A DNA stretch of 64,000 nt from Cronobacter dublinensis subsp. dublinensis LMG 23823 (GCF_001277235.1 NZ_CP012266.1:3038001-3102000); one strand, 5' to 3'; shown: positions 34,723-44,010, counted from the stretch's first letter. Program-made: numbers and translations. The notes: a model not told the origin generated them from the sequence alone.

Positions 34723-36240
34723 ATGGATACCTGGCTTTATCTTTCGCAGGGCTTCGCCGTCGCGCTGACGCCCACCAATTTGCTGATTGCGCTGATCGGC
34801 TGTTTTGTCGGCACTATCGTCGGTCTGCTGCCGGGCCTCGGGCCGATTAACGGCGTCGCTATTCTGCTGCCGCTTGCGTTCGCCATTCATTTGCCGGCAG
34901 AGTCGGCGCTGATCCTGCTCGCGACCGTTTACATCGGCTGCGAATATGGCGGGCGCATCTCGTCGATTCTGCTCAACGTGCCAGGGGATGCCGCCGCGAT
35001 CATGACCGCGCTGGACGGCTATCCGATGGCGCAACAGGGGCGCGGCGGCGTGGCGCTGTCGATTTCCGCGGTTAGCTCGTTCGTGGGCTCGTTTATCGCC
35101 ATCGGCGGCATCATTCTGTTCGCACCTGTGCTCGCCGAGTGGTCGCTGGCGTTCGGCCCGGCGGAATATTTCGCGCTGATGGTATTCGCTATCGCCTGTC
35201 TTGGCAGCATGATGGCGCAAAACCCGCTGAAATCGTTCCTGGCGGCGTTGATTGGCCTGGGGCTCGCCACGGTGGGCGTCGATGCCAACACCGGCGTCTA
35301 CCGCTTCACCTTTGACAGCGTGCATCTCTCGGACGGCGTGCAGTTTATCGTGGTAGTGATAGGTCTGTTCTCGGTGTCCGAGATCCTGCTGATGCTGGAG
35401 AGCACCAGCAGCGGCCAGACGCTGGTGCGTAAAACCGGGCGTATGCTCTTTAACGCCAAAGAGGCCGCCGCCTGCACTGGCGCGACGCTGCGCTCGTCAG
35501 TCATTGGCTTTTTTGTTGGTATCCTGCCTGGCGCAGGCGCGACCATCGCAAGCGCCATCACCTACATGACCGAGAAAAAGCTCGGCGACAAAGACGGTTC
35601 CTTTGGTAAGGGCGATATTCGCGGCGTGGCGGCGCCAGAGGCGGCCAACAACGCTTCGGCCTGCGGCTCGTTTATCCCGATGCTGACCCTGGGCGTGCCG
35701 GGCTCCGGCACCACGGCGGTGATGATGGGCGCGCTAACGCTCTATAACATCACGCCGGGGCCGGCGATGTTTACCGAACAGCCGGATATCGTCTGGGGGC
35801 TTATCGCCGCGCTGCTGATTGCCAATGTGATACTGCTTATTATGAACATTCCGCTGATCGGTCTGTTCACCCGCATGCTGACGATCCCGCTGTGGTTTCT
35901 GGTGCCAGCGATCGCGGCGGTCTCGGCGGTCGGCGTCTACGCGGTCCACAGCACGACGTTCGATCTGTTGCTGATGGTGGGTCTCGGCGTGCTGGGCTAT
36001 ATTCTGCGCAAAATGCACTTCCCGATGTCGCCGCTCATTCTGGGCTTCGTGCTGGGCGAAATGCTGGAGCAGAACCTGCGCCGCGCGCTCTCGATAAGCA
36101 ACGGAGAGCTGGGCATACTCTGGCAGAGCGGCGTGACCAAAACCCTGCTGGTCCTGGCGATACTGGTGATTGCCGTGCCGCCGGTCGTGAAGCGACTGCG
36201 CAGACGCCAGCTAAAAACGCAGACCGATCTTCCCTCCTGA
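34723..36240 (+). CDS. tctA: TctA, large permease of tricarboxylate transporter
   Basis: 505-residue inner-membrane permease with about eleven to twelve hydrophobic helices. The conserved N-terminal motif GCFVGTIVGLLPGLGPINGV (near 26-45) and an internal repeat-like segment FFVGILPGAGATIASAITYM (near 262) are family hallmarks. With TctB and TctC it forms the sodium-coupled tricarboxylate transporter. The operon ends at a strong inverted repeat. Confidence 0.96.
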   Translation: MDTWLYLSQGFAVALTPTNLLIALIGCFVGTIVGLLPGLGPINGVAILLPLAFAIHLPAESALILLATVYIGCEYGGRISSILLNVPGDAAAIMTALDGYPMAQQGRGGVALSISAVSSFVGSFIAIGGIILFAPVLAEWSLAFGPAEYFALMVFAIACLGSMMAQNPLKSFLAALIGLGLATVGVDANTGVYRFTFDSVHLSDGVQFIVVVIGLFSVSEILLMLESTSSGQTLVRKTGRMLFNAKEAAACTGATLRSSVIGFFVGILPGAGATIASAITYMTEKKLGDKDGSFGKGDIRGVAAPEAANNASACGSFIPMLTLGVPGSGTTAVMMGALTLYNITPGPAMFTEQPDIVWGLIAALLIANVILLIMNIPLIGLFTRMLTIPLWFLVPAIAAVSAVGVYAVHSTTFDLLLMVGLGVLGYILRKMHFPMSPLILGFVLGEMLEQNLRRALSISNGELGILWQSGVTKTLLVLAILVIAVPPVVKRLRRRQLKTQTDLPS

Positions 36241-36249
36241 TGGAATATC

Positions 36250-36280
36250 TCGCGGGCGGCAACTCACTCGCCGCCCGCGA
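36250..36280 (+). terminator. Inverted repeat after tctA
   Basis: A perfect 11-base stem TCGCGGGCGGC / GCCGCCCGCGA with a 9-base loop starts 10 bases after the tctA stop codon. The following sequence is not T-rich until GATTGTATTTTC, so termination may be partial. Confidence 0.6.
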
Positions 36281-36345
36281 CGGCAGAGATTGTATTTTCA
36301 CCGCATCTGCCTGATAGTTATCGTTTTCACTTTCAGGTTACCGTT

Positions 36346-36969
36346 ATGACCGCCGCATCTTCCCGTTCGGGGTTAATTGTCGCAGCGCTGGCGCTGCTCC
36401 TCATCCTTGTTTATACCGGCATCAGCGCAGGCGACAAACTCACCTGGCTGATGGAAGTGACGCCGGTCATTATCATCGTTCCGCTGTTGCTGGCCACGCA
36501 CGCGCGCTATCCGTTAACGCCGCTGCTTTATGTGCTGATTTTCTTCCATGCCATCATTTTGATGGTCGGCGGTATGTACACCTACGCGAAAGTGCCTATT
36601 GGTTTTGACGTTCAGGCGTGGCTGGATTTGAGCCGCAACCCCTACGACAAGCTGGGACACTTTTTCCAGGGGCTGGTGCCAGCGCTTGCGGCGCGGGAAA
36701 TTTTGCTGCGCGGCGGCTACGTTCACGGGCGTAAAATGCTCGCCTTCGTGGTCTGCTGTATCGCGCTGGCGATTAGCGCCGTTTACGAGTTGATCGAATG
36801 GTGGTCAGCGCTGGCGCTGGGACAAGGCGCGGATGACTTTCTCGGCACCCAGGGCGACCCCTGGGATACCCAGTCGGATATGTTTTGTGCCCTGCTCGGC
36901 GCGCTGACCACGGTTTTCGCGCTGGGCCGCTGGCATACGAAGCAGCTACTGAACGTCCAGCGTACCTGA
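36346..36969 (+). CDS. YjdF-type (DUF2238) inner-membrane protein of unknown function
   Basis: 207 residues with about six hydrophobic segments. The stretch with YDKLGHFFQGLVPALAAREI (near 104-123) and the acidic motif GDPWDTQSDMFCALLG (near 170-185) are typical of the DUF2238 family, which includes E. coli YjdF. Function is not known. Its 3' end overlaps the 3' end of convergent menE by 24 bases. It sits downstream of the tct operon but after a hairpin and a 105-base gap, so a shared role is not supported. Confidence 0.82.
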   Translation: MTAASSRSGLIVAALALLLILVYTGISAGDKLTWLMEVTPVIIIVPLLLATHARYPLTPLLYVLIFFHAIILMVGGMYTYAKVPIGFDVQAWLDLSRNPYDKLGHFFQGLVPALAAREILLRGGYVHGRKMLAFVVCCIALAISAVYELIEWWSALALGQGADDFLGTQGDPWDTQSDMFCALLGALTTVFALGRWHTKQLLNVQRT

Positions 36970-38337
36970 CTCAGCGACGGCCTGCTGGTTTACCCAGTCA
37001 CGTAGCGCCCGGCGGGAAATTTTAATGCCGCCGGTTTTCAGCGTCTCAGGCAGGCGCAGCCAGCGCACCGGCTGCTGAAATCGCGCCAGTTTATCGGCGC
37101 ACCAGCCTGCCAGCACGGACGGGTCGCAGGCTTCGTCGCACGCCACGACCGCCACCGGGCGCTGGCCAAACTCCGCATCATCCTGCGGCACAATAAACAC
37201 TTGCTCAACCGACGGATGCGCGCTGATAACCCGCTCCACTTCCTCCGGCTGAATACCTTCTGCGCCGCAAAAAAAGAGATTGTCCTTTCTTCCAAGGAGA
37301 GTCAGCCTGCCATCGTCGATTCGGCCGCAATCACGGGTGGCGAACCACCCCTGGTCATTAGTGAGCGGGATTATTTCTCCGTCGCGCCAGTAACCTGCGG
37401 CCATACTGTCCGCGCGCAGCCAGACTTCGCCCTCGACTATTTGCAGCTCGCGCCCCGGCAGGGGCCGCCCGACATCGGCGAGGCCATCCGCCTCTTTGGC
37501 GCATACCGTGGAGGCAAACTCGGTCAGCCCGTAGCCGCACCAGCAGCGGATACCGCGCGTGCGGGCCTGTTCGGTGAGCTCAACCGGGATCGCCGCGCCG
37601 CCCAGCAGCACCGCCCTGAGCGACACGTCAACGCCACTATTAAGCAGACGCCAGAGCTGGGTCGGCACCAGGGAGGCATGCGTGCAGCCGCATAAGGCCT
37701 GATCGAGCGGCTGCTTATCGCGTACCGTCAGGCCCGCGCCAGCAGAGAGCCAGCGCCAGAGAATGCCCTGGCCGGAAACGTGAAACAGCGGCAGCGAGAG
37801 CAGCCAGTCGTCCTGCGGGGCAAACGGGATCGTCGCGAGCACCCCTTCTGCGCTGGCAAGATGCGCGCGAAAAGTATGCACTGCCGCTTTCGGCAGCCCC
37901 GTCGATCCCGAGGTCAGCGTCATGGAAGCGAGACGACGGTCGTGCCAGGGCGCCGCGTGCTCGCCCTGACCAGGCCGCAACGTCAGAGGGTTAAGCCGCA
38001 CCGGTAGCTCACCGCCGTTCAGCACCAGCGCATGGCGCAGGCTCAGCGTCGGCAGCAGTTCAGCCAGCAGGGGCGCAGGCAGCTGCGGATTCAGCGGCAT
38101 GACGCGCGCCCCGCACTGCAAGAGAGCAAGCCACGCCAGCAACGCGTCGGGCTGATTATCAGCGCGCAGCAGCACGCCATCGCCTTCGCGCACGCCCTGG
38201 GCGTGAAGCCCCGCAGCCTGCGCATCAATGCGCGCGCAGAGTTCACGCCAGCTTAGCCGCCGCGCGTTCAGGCGCAGCGCCTGCGCGTCTCCTCGCTGCC
38301 GCCGCCAGTGCCGCCAGGGCCAGTCGCTAAAGATCAC
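36946..38337 (-). CDS. menE: MenE, O-succinylbenzoate-CoA ligase
   Basis: Activates o-succinylbenzoate with ATP and CoA in menaquinone synthesis. The start is a GTG at 38337, which overlaps the menC stop codon (GTGA) and gives the E. coli N-terminus IFSDWPWRHW; earlier in-frame ATGs lie within menC. 463 residues (E. coli 451). The AMP-binding P-loop MTLTSGSTGLPKAAVHT is near residue 140, and YGLTEF and the hinge GRKDNLFFCG follow. It is the last gene of the men operon and overlaps the convergent YjdF-type gene. Confidence 0.96.
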   Translation of the reverse strand: MIFSDWPWRHWRRQRGDAQALRLNARRLSWRELCARIDAQAAGLHAQGVREGDGVLLRADNQPDALLAWLALLQCGARVMPLNPQLPAPLLAELLPTLSLRHALVLNGGELPVRLNPLTLRPGQGEHAAPWHDRRLASMTLTSGSTGLPKAAVHTFRAHLASAEGVLATIPFAPQDDWLLSLPLFHVSGQGILWRWLSAGAGLTVRDKQPLDQALCGCTHASLVPTQLWRLLNSGVDVSLRAVLLGGAAIPVELTEQARTRGIRCWCGYGLTEFASTVCAKEADGLADVGRPLPGRELQIVEGEVWLRADSMAAGYWRDGEIIPLTNDQGWFATRDCGRIDDGRLTLLGRKDNLFFCGAEGIQPEEVERVISAHPSVEQVFIVPQDDAEFGQRPVAVVACDEACDPSVLAGWCADKLARFQQPVRWLRLPETLKTGGIKISRRALRDWVNQQAVAESGTLDVQ

Positions 38338-39299
38338 AGCAGCGGCTCCAGCGTATCCACGGTCACACACGGCAGCGTGCTGGCAGGCCAACGGCGAACC
38401 AGCTGGGCGCGCATGAGGCTCAGCGTGTCCAGACCAGGGATCGTCTGCGGCGTCAGCCAGGCGGCTATTCGCGCCAGCTGCGTCAGGCCGAGGCTTGACT
38501 CAATGGATGAACTGATGACCGCCGTCAGGCCCAGCGCGTGAGCCTGTGCTACCTGCTGGCGTACCTTTTGCAGGCTGCCAGTCAACGTCGGTTTAATCAC
38601 CACGGCGCGCAGACCCGGCTCGGCGGCGAACGTAAAATCCGCCTCGCGCAGGCTCTCATCCCAGGCGATGGCGATGCCGGTTTCGGCGGCGAACGCGCGC
38701 GTGTCGTCGCGGGTTTTGCAGGGCTCTTCGATAAAGGCGATGCGTGGACGATGCGCCGGATCCACGTATTTCGCGAACTGCTGCGCTTTCTGCGGCGTCC
38801 AGGCGCGGTTGGCGTCAAGACGCAGCGTAAGATCGGGGAGCGCCTCCAGCAGCAGGTTGACCACCATGCCGTCGCGCACCGCCTCGTACAGCCCTACTTT
38901 CACCTTGGCGACTTTCTCGCCAGGCAGCCCGTCGAGGCGCGCGAAAAGCTCATCCGGGTCGCTGGTGCAGAGCGGCACCGCGCGATAATCCGCCGCCTGC
39001 GGCAGCGTACCGTCAAGCTCCGCCTGGGCGCAGCTCAACCCGAACGCGACGCTGGCGATAGCCGGTAGCGGCGGCGCGTCGCCGCCACGCCACGCCATCA
39101 ACCAGTCGCGCGCGGCAGGCAGCGCATCCTCCAGCGTCTCGGCGCTGAAGCCCGGCAGCGGCGCTATCTCGCCCCACCCTTCGCACCCGTCGTCAGAGAG
39201 GCGCACCAGCAGGCCGTCGCGGGTTTTAAGACGCCGCTCGCGCAGCACCACGCCCGCGTCCATCGGCAGCTGATAACGGTAAAGCTGTGCCGCGCGCAT
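38334..39299 (-). CDS. menC: MenC, o-succinylbenzoate synthase
   Basis: Enolase-superfamily enzyme that dehydrates SHCHC to o-succinylbenzoate. 321 residues (E. coli 320). The catalytic KVKVG lysine, metal ligands in RLDANRAW, FIEEPC and IAWDES and the opposing lysine in VVIKPTLTGS are all visible in the family order. Its ATG overlaps the menB stop codon by one base (TAATG), and menE overlaps its end. Confidence 0.97.
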   Translation of the reverse strand: MRAAQLYRYQLPMDAGVVLRERRLKTRDGLLVRLSDDGCEGWGEIAPLPGFSAETLEDALPAARDWLMAWRGGDAPPLPAIASVAFGLSCAQAELDGTLPQAADYRAVPLCTSDPDELFARLDGLPGEKVAKVKVGLYEAVRDGMVVNLLLEALPDLTLRLDANRAWTPQKAQQFAKYVDPAHRPRIAFIEEPCKTRDDTRAFAAETGIAIAWDESLREADFTFAAEPGLRAVVIKPTLTGSLQKVRQQVAQAHALGLTAVISSSIESSLGLTQLARIAAWLTPQTIPGLDTLSLMRAQLVRRWPASTLPCVTVDTLEPLL

Positions 39300-40156
39300 T
39301 ATGGATTACGCTTGAATTTGCTGAAGTCCGGCTGGCGCTTCTGGTTGAACGCGTTGCGCCCTTCCTGGCCCTCTTCGGTCATGTAGAACAGCATAGTGGC
39401 GTTGCCCGCCAGCTCCTGCAGCCCCGCCTGACCGTCGCAGTCGGCATTCAGCGCCGCCTTCAGGCAGCGCAGCGCCATCGGGCTGTTTTGCAGCATTTCG
39501 CGACACCAGCGCACGGTTTCGCGCTCCAGTTCCGCCAGCGGCACCACGGTATTGACCAGGCCCATATCGAGCGCCTGTTGGGCGTCATACTGACGGCACA
39601 GGAACCAGATTTCGCGGGCCTTTTTCTGCCCGACAATGCGCGCCATGTAAGACGCGCCCCAGCCGCCGTCAAAGGAGCCGACTTTCGGGCCGGTCTGGCC
39701 GAAAATGGCATTTTCTGCCGCGATAGTGAGATCGCACATCATATGCAGCACGTGGCCGCCGCCAATCGCGTAGCCCGCCACCATCGCCACGACCGGTTTC
39801 GGGCAGGTGCGGATCTGGCGCTGGAAATCGAGCACGTTGAGGTGATGTACGCCGGAGTCGTCCTGATAGCCGCCGTAGTCGCCGCGTACTTTCTGATCGC
39901 CCCCCGCGCAAAAGGCTTTTTCGCCTTCGCCGGTGAGGATAATGACGCCGATGTTGTCGTCATACCGCGCATCGGCCAGCGCCTGGATCATCTCCTTGAC
40001 CGTAAGCGGGCGAAACGCGTTGCGCACCTGCGGACGGTTAATGGTGATTTTCGCGATGCCGTCGGTGGATTTCTGGTAGCGGATATCGGTGTAACCTTCA
40101 GAGCAGTCGAGCCATTCGGCGGGCGCGTACAGCGTCGCTTCATCAGGATAAATCAT
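39299..40156 (-). CDS. menB: MenB, 1,4-dihydroxy-2-naphthoyl-CoA synthase
   Basis: Crotonase-family enzyme that closes the naphthoquinone ring. 285 residues, identical in length to E. coli and nearly identical in sequence. The oxyanion-hole motif is in CAGGDQKVRGDYGGY and YAIGGGHVLHMM, and the bicarbonate or acid-base residues lie in GQTGPKVGSFDGG. It overlaps menH by 14 bases. Confidence 0.98.
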   Translation of the reverse strand: MIYPDEATLYAPAEWLDCSEGYTDIRYQKSTDGIAKITINRPQVRNAFRPLTVKEMIQALADARYDDNIGVIILTGEGEKAFCAGGDQKVRGDYGGYQDDSGVHHLNVLDFQRQIRTCPKPVVAMVAGYAIGGGHVLHMMCDLTIAAENAIFGQTGPKVGSFDGGWGASYMARIVGQKKAREIWFLCRQYDAQQALDMGLVNTVVPLAELERETVRWCREMLQNSPMALRCLKAALNADCDGQAGLQELAGNATMLFYMTEEGQEGRNAFNQKRQPDFSKFKRNP

Positions 40157-40934
40157 GGGAGTTCTCCGTAGGGGTTCGCAAAATCGCGTTAAGGCAGCGG
40201 GCCGTCGCTTGCGGGTTTTCCCGGTGCGCGTTGTGGCCTGCGCCAGTTATCAGATGCAGGGGGACATTGAGCGTGGCGGCGAGCGCGCAAAACTTTGCGT
40301 CGCGTTCGCCGCACAGGTAATGAAACGGCACGCGCAGCGCCTGCAGCGGTTCATACAACGGCGGCTGACGGCCCGTGGAAGTGGCGTCGAGCATCGCGGC
40401 AAGCGCGACGGGATCGTTGCGCAGGCGCAGCGCTATCAGCGCCTGACGCTGCATATGCGTGAGCGTGGCGAAGACTGGCTGGCGATACCAGTCGTCCAGG
40501 ACGGCAGCGAACGGTTCGCCGCGTAACCGCTGCGCCCAACGCTGGTCGGCCATCAGACGCGCCTCGCGTTCGTGCGCGTCGCGCAGCCCCGGATGACCGC
40601 CTTCCACCACCAGCCCCCGCAAGCCGCGCGTCTCTCCCTGCGTGGCGTGAAACATCGCTATCCGCCCGCCGAGGGAGTAACCCACCAGCCAGTATTTAAG
40701 TATGTTGTAACTATTGAGCGTTGCGGTCAGTAATTCGCTGACGTGCGCGAAGCCTGATGCCGTACAGTGCGCCGAGCCGCCGTGGCCCGGCAGATCGATA
40801 AACACGTGGTCGTACTGTTCGCAGTCTGCCGCCACCGTCTGCCATTCACGGCGATCGCCAAGAAAGCCATGCAGCCAGACGACCGCGCCGCGCGACGCCG
40901 CGCGAGCGGGCAACCAGTGCGCCGCCAGCCGCAT
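40143..40934 (-). CDS. menH: MenH, SHCHC synthase
   Basis: Alpha/beta-hydrolase-fold enzyme that eliminates pyruvate from SEPHCHC. 263 residues (E. coli 252). The nucleophile elbow GYSLGG is near residue 86-91 and the histidine-containing GAGHNAHREN is near the C-terminus; the acid is in YLCGERDAKF. The ATG overlaps the menD stop codon by one base (TGATG). Confidence 0.96.
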   Translation of the reverse strand: MRLAAHWLPARAASRGAVVWLHGFLGDRREWQTVAADCEQYDHVFIDLPGHGGSAHCTASGFAHVSELLTATLNSYNILKYWLVGYSLGGRIAMFHATQGETRGLRGLVVEGGHPGLRDAHEREARLMADQRWAQRLRGEPFAAVLDDWYRQPVFATLTHMQRQALIALRLRNDPVALAAMLDATSTGRQPPLYEPLQALRVPFHYLCGERDAKFCALAATLNVPLHLITGAGHNAHRENPQATARCLNAILRTPTENSHDLS

Positions 40935-42601
40935 CAGGCCCGCACCTGCTGGATGAGACGCTGAAACGCCTGCGCGCCATCGGTGTCCGGGACGCGCAGT
41001 TCAATGACGGTCGCAACCGGCGATTGCCAGGCGCGCGTCATCGCCTCCCGCAGCGCCGCAAGGCTTGCAGGCGCCTCATAATGGAGCGAGAACAGAGCCG
41101 CCGCGGGCGCGAAACTGACGTTTTGCGGCATGCAGTAATATTTTTCGCGCTCGCGGGCGGGCGTCGGGAGCATGGAGAAAATCTGTCCGCCGTTGTTGTT
41201 AACAACCATCAGCACGAAGGGCGCGGGTGTGTCGCGCAGCAGCGCCAGCGCGTTAATGTCATAAAGGGTCGAGAGATCGCCCAGCACCGCAAGCGTTGGC
41301 CGCCCGGTGGCGCGCTGTACGCCTGCGGCGGTGGAAATCAGTCCGTCGATGCCGCTCGCGCCACGGTTGCCATAAACCGGATACCCGGCGGGCAGCTGCG
41401 CCAGCGCATCGGCCAGCCGCACCGTCAGGCTGTTGCCGAGAAAGAGCTGTCCGTCTGGCGCCAACAGTTCAGGCAGCCGGTGCGCCACCTGCGCTTCGCC
41501 CCATTCAGTGAGTTCGCGCGCCACGATACGCTGCGCTCGCGCCGCCAGCCCTTCGAGCGCCTCCGCCCAGGGTATCGACGGCGTTGCCGGATGCTGCGCA
41601 AGCCAGGCGGAGATATCCGCCACCAGCCGACGTCCGCGATGGTGCGCCGGATCGAGCCGCCCCGGCAGCGCATCGACAATCCAGTACTCCTGCGGGCGAC
41701 ATTCGCTCTGCCATTGCAGAAGGCGCTTGCCGGTAAGGCTCCCGCCAAACTGCACGACGAGCTGCGCCTGTTCCAGCACGCGCGCGGCCTCCGGATGCGC
41801 GAGCCAGAGATCGGCGCACGGCAGCGGCTGGCCGGTTTGCGACAGCACATCGCCTATCAGCGGCCAGCCGAGGCGTTGCGCCCACTGCGCCACCGCCGCG
41901 CCTTCCTGCGCGCTAAGCCTGCCTGCCAGCACGACGCCGCGCTGCGCGCGCCAGAAGGACCAGTCCGGCTGCGCGTTAACGGCTCGCTCGTCGGCAAGAC
42001 GCAGCCAGGGCGTGGCCTCCTGCCACCATTCGCCGGGTGCCTGCTGCCATTCCAGACCGGTCTCATCCAGCTCGCCATACAGCGGCTCCGCGAACGGGCA
42101 GTTGATATGCAGCGCGCCCGCGCGCAACGCGCCCATCTTTTCATCGATGGCGCTGATAAGCCAGGCGGCGGGAACAGACGGCGTGGGGCGCGGTAAGTCG
42201 AGGGCGGCAGCGGGATGCGAGGCAAAAATTGCCTGCTGGCGAATCGCCTGGTTCGCGCCGCAGTCAATCAGCTCGGGCGGGCGGTCCGCCGTGATCGCCA
42301 CCAGTTTTTCGCCGGTCAGCCTGGCTTCAATCACCGCCGGATAGAGGTTCGCCACCGCCGTACCGGATGTGACAATCACCGCCACCGGCTCGCCGCTTGC
42401 TTTGGCAAGCCCCAGCGCCAGATGGCCCAGGCCGCGCTCATCAAAATGGGTATGCAGGGTAAACGCCGGGTTCTGCGCCGCCGCAAGCGTCAGCGGCGTG
42501 GAGCGCGAGCCGGGCGCGATACACAAATGGCGCACGCCGTGGCGGCTCAGCGCTTCGAGGATCACCGCGGCCCAGCGGCGGTTGAAGGTGCTTGTCGACA
42601 T
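40934..42601 (-). CDS. menD: MenD, SEPHCHC synthase
   Basis: Thiamine-diphosphate enzyme joining isochorismate and 2-oxoglutarate, the first committed step of menaquinone synthesis. The start at 42601 (MSTSTFNRRWAAV) gives 555 residues (E. coli 556); the in-frame start 16 codons earlier is dissimilar. The activating glutamate is in HFDERGLGHLALGLAK (near 55) and the cofactor motif runs from GDLSTLYDINALALL to VVNNNGGQIF. An 85-base gap separates it from menF, unlike the close spacing in E. coli. Confidence 0.97.
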   Translation of the reverse strand: MSTSTFNRRWAAVILEALSRHGVRHLCIAPGSRSTPLTLAAAQNPAFTLHTHFDERGLGHLALGLAKASGEPVAVIVTSGTAVANLYPAVIEARLTGEKLVAITADRPPELIDCGANQAIRQQAIFASHPAAALDLPRPTPSVPAAWLISAIDEKMGALRAGALHINCPFAEPLYGELDETGLEWQQAPGEWWQEATPWLRLADERAVNAQPDWSFWRAQRGVVLAGRLSAQEGAAVAQWAQRLGWPLIGDVLSQTGQPLPCADLWLAHPEAARVLEQAQLVVQFGGSLTGKRLLQWQSECRPQEYWIVDALPGRLDPAHHRGRRLVADISAWLAQHPATPSIPWAEALEGLAARAQRIVARELTEWGEAQVAHRLPELLAPDGQLFLGNSLTVRLADALAQLPAGYPVYGNRGASGIDGLISTAAGVQRATGRPTLAVLGDLSTLYDINALALLRDTPAPFVLMVVNNNGGQIFSMLPTPAREREKYYCMPQNVSFAPAAALFSLHYEAPASLAALREAMTRAWQSPVATVIELRVPDTDGAQAFQRLIQQVRA

Positions 42602-42631
42602 AAGCTTGTCCGGTATCAATTTAGCCGGTTT

Positions 42632-42637
42632 ATTATA
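42632..42637 (-). promoter_or_regulatory. Possible -10 element before menD
   Basis: A perfect TATAAT occurs on the minus strand 31 bases upstream of the menD start, in the menF-menD gap. No good -35 hexamer is placed 16-18 bases upstream, so an internal promoter is only a possibility. Confidence 0.25.
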
Positions 42638-42686
42638 AAGCCTCGCCAAAATCGAATTTTGATATGGGTCGGGATTGTGACAAGGT

Positions 42687-43961
42687 TCAGTCCGTTAACA
42701 GCGTGAGCAACGCCGCGGCTTTGTTCTCGATCTCCTGCCATTCCAGCGCCGCCTGCGAGCCCGCCACCAGCCCGGCGCCCGCATAGATCCGCACCGTCTC
42801 GCCATCAAGCCATGCCGAACGCAGGCTGACGCAGAACTCTGTTTTTTCGAGAGAGAGATAACCGGCAGAGCCCGCGTACCACGCCCTGTCAAAGGGTTCA
42901 TGAGACGCGATAAAGCGCCGCGCCGCCTCGCGCGGCAGCCCGGCCACCGCGGCGGTCGGCTGCAACTGGCGCAGACAGGCAGTGTCGTCAGGCGTCAGGA
43001 GCCGCGCGCGGATCAGGCGTCTGAGGTGCTGCACCCGCCGCAGCCGCACCACCTGCGGCGCCTCGGTATGAATGTCATCCGCGATGGGCTTCAGACGCTC
43101 GCAGATATCGTCCACCACCAGCGCGTTTTCGCGCCGGTTTTTATCATCCCCCAGCAGCCACGCCGCGCGTTCATGCGCCTGCGCGTCATCGGAGTGATTT
43201 TCCACGGTGCCTGCCAGCGCTTCGGTGTCAAGGGCGAGCCCCTGTCGCCGCCACAGCCGCTCCGGCGTGGAGCCGAGAAAGGCCTCGCGCGCGCTGAACG
43301 CCAGATAAAAGTGATAGCAATCACGATTGGCGCGCCGGCTCGCGGCCATCAGCGCCCCGGCGTCGACCGGCGCTGCGAAACGCAGCTCGGTGGCGCGGGC
43401 CAGCACGACTTTCGCGAAATCGCCGCGCGCGATGGCCTGCGTCGCCAGCCCGACGCGCTGCGCCGACTGCGCCGCGTCGGGAATGTCGCACCGGCTGACG
43501 AAACCCGGCTGAGGCCGGGCTAACGTCATCGCCGGTTGCAGCGCGGCGATCCTTTTTATTCCCTGCGCAGCCGTCTCGTCGTGACCGGGCGTGGCGATAA
43601 GCCAGGCGCGCTCGCCTTCGCGACGCAGCTCAAGGCGCGGGATAAAAAGCGATCCGCGCTGCGGCTCAAACGCGTTCAGCCCCCACGCGCGCAACGAAGG
43701 CATATCGGCGTGCTGGCGTAAAAAGGTTTCAGCGTCGTGAAGCGTGGTGAAGCGCCGCGCCGCGCCAAGCGCCGCGGCTTCGTCGTGACCATCGCGCGAG
43801 CGCCAGTAAAACTTTGGGAAATCAGGCTGCGCGCGCAGCCAGGCGAGAAAATCGTGGTCGACAGGGGAGAATTCAACCGCGCAGCGGTAGAAGCCGGCGG
43901 TATCCGGCCGTTGAGCCAGCGCCTCTTGCGCCTGCGCCAGCGCGGCGGCGAACGTCGTCAC
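42687..43961 (-). CDS. menF: MenF, menaquinone-specific isochorismate synthase
   Basis: Converts chorismate to isochorismate. I prefer a GTG start at 43961, six bases after AAGGAAGGGA, giving 424 residues (E. coli 431). An ATG at 43994 would lie inside a palindrome and add 11 dissimilar residues. Chorismate-enzyme motifs are present: the general base lysine in GDFAKVVLARATEL, the catalytic EALAGTVENHSDD, QHLRRLIRA, and the C-terminal EFCVSLRSA and YAGAGLVAGS with Mg2+ ligands. First gene of the men operon. Confidence 0.94.
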   Translation of the reverse strand: MTTFAAALAQAQEALAQRPDTAGFYRCAVEFSPVDHDFLAWLRAQPDFPKFYWRSRDGHDEAAALGAARRFTTLHDAETFLRQHADMPSLRAWGLNAFEPQRGSLFIPRLELRREGERAWLIATPGHDETAAQGIKRIAALQPAMTLARPQPGFVSRCDIPDAAQSAQRVGLATQAIARGDFAKVVLARATELRFAAPVDAGALMAASRRANRDCYHFYLAFSAREAFLGSTPERLWRRQGLALDTEALAGTVENHSDDAQAHERAAWLLGDDKNRRENALVVDDICERLKPIADDIHTEAPQVVRLRRVQHLRRLIRARLLTPDDTACLRQLQPTAAVAGLPREAARRFIASHEPFDRAWYAGSAGYLSLEKTEFCVSLRSAWLDGETVRIYAGAGLVAGSQAALEWQEIENKAAALLTLLTD

Positions 43962-43979
43962 AGGTATCCCTTCCTTTGC

Positions 43980-44010
43980 GTGAAAACCCTGCATTCTACG
44001 GGGTTTTCAC
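43980..44010. repeat. Palindrome in the menF leader
   Basis: A perfect 10-base stem GTGAAAACCC / GGGTTTTCAC with an 11-base loop lies just upstream of the menF ribosome-binding site. Neither strand has a T-run directly after it, except A-rich sequence toward elaB. It could be an operator, an mRNA structure, or a backup end for elaB. Confidence 0.55.
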
